A program made the position numbers and the translations under genes. The notes under the pieces were generated by a model. It had not been told where the DNA came from. It made no database searches and saw nothing but the letters and a program-made list of their open reading frames with translations. Of a stretch of DNA of 64,000 nucleotides, positions 62,201 through 64,000 are shown one piece after another. Location of the stretch: assembly GCA_964542475.1 (NCBI GenBank), contig CAZIUL010000014.1:1-64000 (forward strand), in the 5' to 3' direction. Within the stretch, counting starts at the first letter, position 1; each line of letters opens with the position of its first letter. This DNA comes from CAZIUL01 sp964542475. Its GTDB lineage: Bacteria; Planctomycetota; B15-G4; CAYZWU01.

Positions 62201-62599
62201 ACCAACTATGCCGCTGACCAGGAAGGTCTAATCCGGTTCCGCTACTTCATCGAGCCGCACGGAGTGTACGACCCGGCCGAGGCCCAGCGCATTGCCATCG
62301 ATTGCTGCCGACCCCTGGTCGCGACCTCATCGGGCGAAAAGCTACCCGTGCCCGGTTCGTTTTTCCGCGTCGAGCCCAACGATGTGATCGTCACATCGCT
62401 CAAATCGAGCCGGGACGGGAAAGCCCTGATGGTAAGGCTGTTCAATGCATCGGGCAGCACAAAAAAGGCGCACATCGGCTGGGAGCGGCTAAAACCGAAA
62501 GAGGTGTGGATCAGCAGCCCCGGCGAGGAAAGATCTGCAAAGGCGTTGTTCCCGATCGAAATGCCGGGCATGGGAATCGTAACCTTGCGAATCGACTAG
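59207..62599 (+). CDS. Secreted glycoside hydrolase family 38 alpha-mannosidase-like enzyme
   Basis: An exported 1,130-residue protein with a signal peptide (about 8-28). A beta-rich N-terminal region (about 30-290) leads into the GH38 catalytic domain, opening HHTHLDIGFTHTQEEVEARQ (zinc-binding His and Asp). SDVPGYTWGIVPALAHAGVR provides a candidate catalytic Asp, and DEHTWGAWNS further on is also conserved. Middle helical and C-terminal beta-sandwich domains (about 720-1130) complete the family layout. It would cleave alpha-mannosides from glycans outside the cytoplasm. ATG 59207 is chosen because GGAGAG precedes it and the signal peptide follows; a TTG at 59177 is in frame. The gene stands between repeats. 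Confidence 0.88.
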   Translation: MHTTHATFKRCTVSLLFFLLAGTCAFCGDKVIWKIGKVDRGYSELAIPGQWDRFRAGFGGGEGVEFEVGSDDAADSWPYVHPGPADAWAGSRGHAFCIRFDLDDEPGKGIYELRIALVAGQGRIPPRIGVSVNSRTRELEVAAGSGDDALTHAGSGRPQELCVVFGAPLLRSGRNEIVIETLSGSWMIYDAVVLASVEKRPPITGVRIKPTPVYVRSHESPSCVFELFIEGAPLFDGGRVELKAGDEGCVRVIPPDPMGISLLKLHLPLNKPMETATASVTLFTEDRQIKAQKMFVAPRRWVLYFLHHTHLDIGFTHTQEEVEARQMRFIDQALELAEKTKEYPPGTRFKWLPEGLWPVESYMKAASPEKREAFIQAVKAGTIGLDALYGNALTGLYSEEELFALTDYAKSLEAEYGVTINTAMISDVPGYTWGIVPALAHAGVRYLSIGPNSGHRIGSTRSAHGDIPFYWVSPSGKEKILCWMAGKGYSWFHTGSVDPEVIESRRPPERFFSYLEELEESGYPYDMVQIRYNIGADNGPPDPTLCDFVKEWNEKYAYPRIVIATSREMFETFEKKYGDKLPKLTGDFTPYWEDGASSTAADTGICRTTAERLVQAEVLFAMLDPEAYAQDAFWQAWRGCVLYDEHTWGAWNSISDPDNPFVKTQAEWKSECATNASGRASLLIEQALGKYTGPAAENSHDNYIYVFNTCSWARTGLAGILRPEATPQLEECRVLGPDGIPVPSQRLGKRLCFLAEDVPPFGAKRFTLVKGRPMETGSARAEGNRLWNERISLEVDPETGAIKSLKRKGAGTELVDRSRHKGLNDYIYVTGRDCDDKRYVEGPVEIKVLEKGPLVAALLISSNAPGCDSMSREIWIRHASDRIEINNRLLKEKVRTPEGVHLAFPWSVPDGQIRIDTPWAVVRPELDQMRGANKDYFTVQRWVDVSNRDCGVTWVTEHAPMIEVGKITMDVYGTRKRWRQRVEPTQTFYSYVMNNYWETNYAADQEGLIRFRYFIEPHGVYDPAEAQRIAIDCCRPLVATSSGEKLPVPGSFFRVEPNDVIVTSLKSSRDGKALMVRLFNASGSTKKAHIGWERLKPKEVWISSPGEERSAKALFPIEMPGMGIVTLRID

Positions 62600-62637
62600 G
62601 TACATACCGGAGGGGACGGACACGTAGGTCCATGCGT

Positions 62638-62668
62638 TGTAGGGGCGCGGCAACAACCGCGCCCCCCT
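62638..62668 (+). repeat. Repeat family C hairpin after the GH38 gene
   Basis: GTAGGGGCGCGGCAACAACCGC followed by GCCCCCC: stem of about 10 bp. It lies 39 bases after the GH38 stop, between convergent genes, and could terminate both. Unlike four other family C copies it does not supply a stop codon. Confidence 0.7.
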
Positions 62669-62688
62669 GAATAAATAGATGATGATCG

Positions 62689-64000
62689 TTACTGTATGAC
62701 GACAGAAAACGGTGCCGAGATATTCTGCACCGATCCGGCGTTGATTGTCACGGCCGCGAAAAAGAGCTCGATCCCGATGTTGCCTGTCTTGTTCGGTATG
62801 ACAAACGAAGGAGCCGCACTGTATCCCGAACCGTCGAGCAGGCCGCTGAAGTCGACAAAGATGCCGTTGAACGGATTGAGCGAAAGCTGCATGAGGAAGT
62901 CGTAGGACAGCGGAAACAGCCTTGAGTGCGCGAGGGGAAGCCCCGGGTAGGTGCTCAAAGAAGCCACCATCACGAAAGGCAGCCCGGCATCAGCAGGGGA
63001 GTCAATGATGACATCCACAGTGGTCCCGATTGCCGGGGGGCCGGAAAGTGAAAGACTGATGGGCGACTCAAAGGTCCTGACCTCGAAGTCATCGATGCAA
63101 GCCTCGGTAAGCGAATCGTTGGGATCGTCCTCAGCAATGAACCGCATCATCACATCTGATGTGGGTGTAATGAAATCGCTCACATTGAAGCTGACCTTCT
63201 TCCACGAGTTCACTGTGTGATCCAGGCTCTCCACATTGACCCAGCTCCCGCCGCCGTTGCCTGAGATGTCGATCTGGAAGATGTCGGGAGTGCCGCCCTG
63301 GGTGGTATACCAGCGCCAGAACGATATCTCGGCGCCTGCGAGCCCGTTCAGGTCGAGGACGCAGCTCTCCAGTGTGGTCTTGCCGTCATCCACATCATCG
63401 CCGCCTGCAGACGAGGAGTTGTTGCCCGTGACATAGCACATGGTGCCGGGCGCGGCCGTGTGATCATCCTCTGGCTGAATCGAGTTTCCTCCGGAAGAGG
63501 TTCCTATGGGATCGTCCCGCTCCCAGATTCCGGTGCTGGCAGTGTCGCCGGGTACGCCTGCTGTCCAGCCCGGATTGCTTTCCATGTCAAACGAGTAAAA
63601 TGTTTCCGGAACCCCGCAGATCAGGCTCATCGACTGATCGAGAGTGTACCCGTCAAAATCTATCGCCACATCGATGGTGATCGACTCGCCGTAAGGCGCC
63701 GAGCCTTTCAGCTTGATCCGGAGCGGGTTGGCGCTGTTGTTTGCGCTCGTGTACGAGGCAAGAGAGCCGAAGTCATGAGTCCCCTGCACGATCTCGACAT
63801 AGGGACTGGCCGAGCTTATGGTAGCGATCGTATTCGTAACTGTCGCGCCGAGCCCCTTGTTGAAAAGCGTGACAAAGACATCCACCGGCTCACCCGGGTG
63901 GAAGAGCCCGTCCCCGTTGTCATCGGCCAAGGTGTGACCTTCCAGAAGCACGTTGCTTCCTCCCATCCATGTCCAGCATCGAAGGGCGAGCTGGTTCTCC
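62689..64000 (-). CDS. Secreted or surface beta-sandwich protein, 5' end outside the window
   Basis: The C-terminal 430 or so residues of a larger protein; the frame runs off the right edge. The first part (DDNGDGLFHPGEPVDVFVTLFN) is a CARDB/DUF11-like immunoglobulin-type module often seen in secreted peptidases and adhesins. A middle jelly-roll region (about 120-290: FDMESNPGWTAGVPGD, YTTQGGTPDIFQIDISGNGG, CIDDFEVRTF) resembles carbohydrate-binding or MAM-like domains. The final part (about 295-425) is another beta domain with SLSGPPAIGTTVDVIID. Composition is rich in Gly, Ser, Asp and Thr with few Lys, typical of extracellular proteins. The catalytic part, if any, would lie upstream. Confidence 0.7.
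   Translation of the reverse strand, partial: ENQLALRCWTWMGGSNVLLEGHTLADDNGDGLFHPGEPVDVFVTLFNKGLGATVTNTIATISSASPYVEIVQGTHDFGSLASYTSANNSANPLRIKLKGSAPYGESITIDVAIDFDGYTLDQSMSLICGVPETFYSFDMESNPGWTAGVPGDTASTGIWERDDPIGTSSGGNSIQPEDDHTAAPGTMCYVTGNNSSSAGGDDVDDGKTTLESCVLDLNGLAGAEISFWRWYTTQGGTPDIFQIDISGNGGGSWVNVESLDHTVNSWKKVSFNVSDFITPTSDVMMRFIAEDDPNDSLTEACIDDFEVRTFESPISLSLSGPPAIGTTVDVIIDSPADAGLPFVMVASLSTYPGLPLAHSRLFPLSYDFLMQLSLNPFNGIFVDFSGLLDGSGYSAAPSFVIPNKTGNIGIELFFAAVTINAGSVQNISAPFSVVIQ

Overview
The window reads as a chromosomal segment of an uncultured, probably anaerobic bacterium of the Planctomycetota / PVC type or a neighbouring candidate phylum. This is inferred from gene content, because no rRNA or other phylogenetic marker is present. 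Supporting content: a DUF1080 sugar hydrolase, a Tat-exported Gfo/Idh/MocA oxidoreductase, a PmoA-like lipoprotein, GH130 and GH38 enzymes, an ECF sigma factor divergent from a TPR-bearing Ser/Thr kinase, a sodium-pumping decarboxylase and a giant 2-hydroxyacyl-CoA dehydratase activase. No tRNA, rRNA, CRISPR array, phage or intact transposase gene was seen.

Layout. 0.1-3.0 kb: type IV pilus / type II secretion assembly genes (GspL/M/C-like plus a pseudopilin). 3.2-4.5 kb: GH130 phosphorylase-like gene. 4.8-14.2 kb: rightward run of a secreted gluzincin peptidase, a TPR protein, a B12-type radical SAM protein and a heterodimeric ABC exporter with one degenerate ATP site. 14.6-19.9 kb: Tat-exported asparaginase-type Ntn hydrolase, ECF sigma factor and membrane Ser/Thr kinase. 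20-31 kb: double-domain dehydratase activase, sodium-pumping decarboxylase genes (beta, biotin carrier, gamma, carboxyltransferase), MATE exporter and L-2-hydroxyglutarate oxidase. 31-41 kb: LplT-Aas fusion, YhdH-type reductase, RNase D, Gfo/Idh/MocA oxidoreductase, a divergent GlpX-like protein and a PepSY membrane protein. 41-50.5 kb: secreted transglutaminase-like protein, then a leftward five-gene operon (TPR-radical SAM, radical SAM, phosphatase-superfamily enzyme with a DUF4214-like tail, carbamoyltransferase, interrupted TPR gene). 50.8-64 kb: secreted sugar and peptide degradation proteins.

The most unusual aspect is the dispersed repeats. Family A is an imperfect foldback element flanked by TA, with three full copies (178-179 bp), two core-deleted short copies and two fragments. 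Family B is paired GGCGGC / GGCGCC hairpins. Family C is hairpins opening GTAGGGGC. Family D is an ATCCGTG-TCCATCCGTGG unit. A different 180-bp element with perfect 20-bp ends interrupts a TPR gene, and removing it with one TA restores the reading frame. At least six genes take their stop codon from the edge of one of these repeats, including four minus-strand genes whose TAG is the TAG of the family C motif.

Working together (inference): the 20-36 kb genes suit anaerobic acyl-CoA metabolism coupled to a sodium gradient. The glycosidases, Ntn hydrolases, S9 peptidase and DUF1080 protein suit scavenging of glycans and peptides. The 43-50 kb operon is the best candidate for an undescribed modification pathway.
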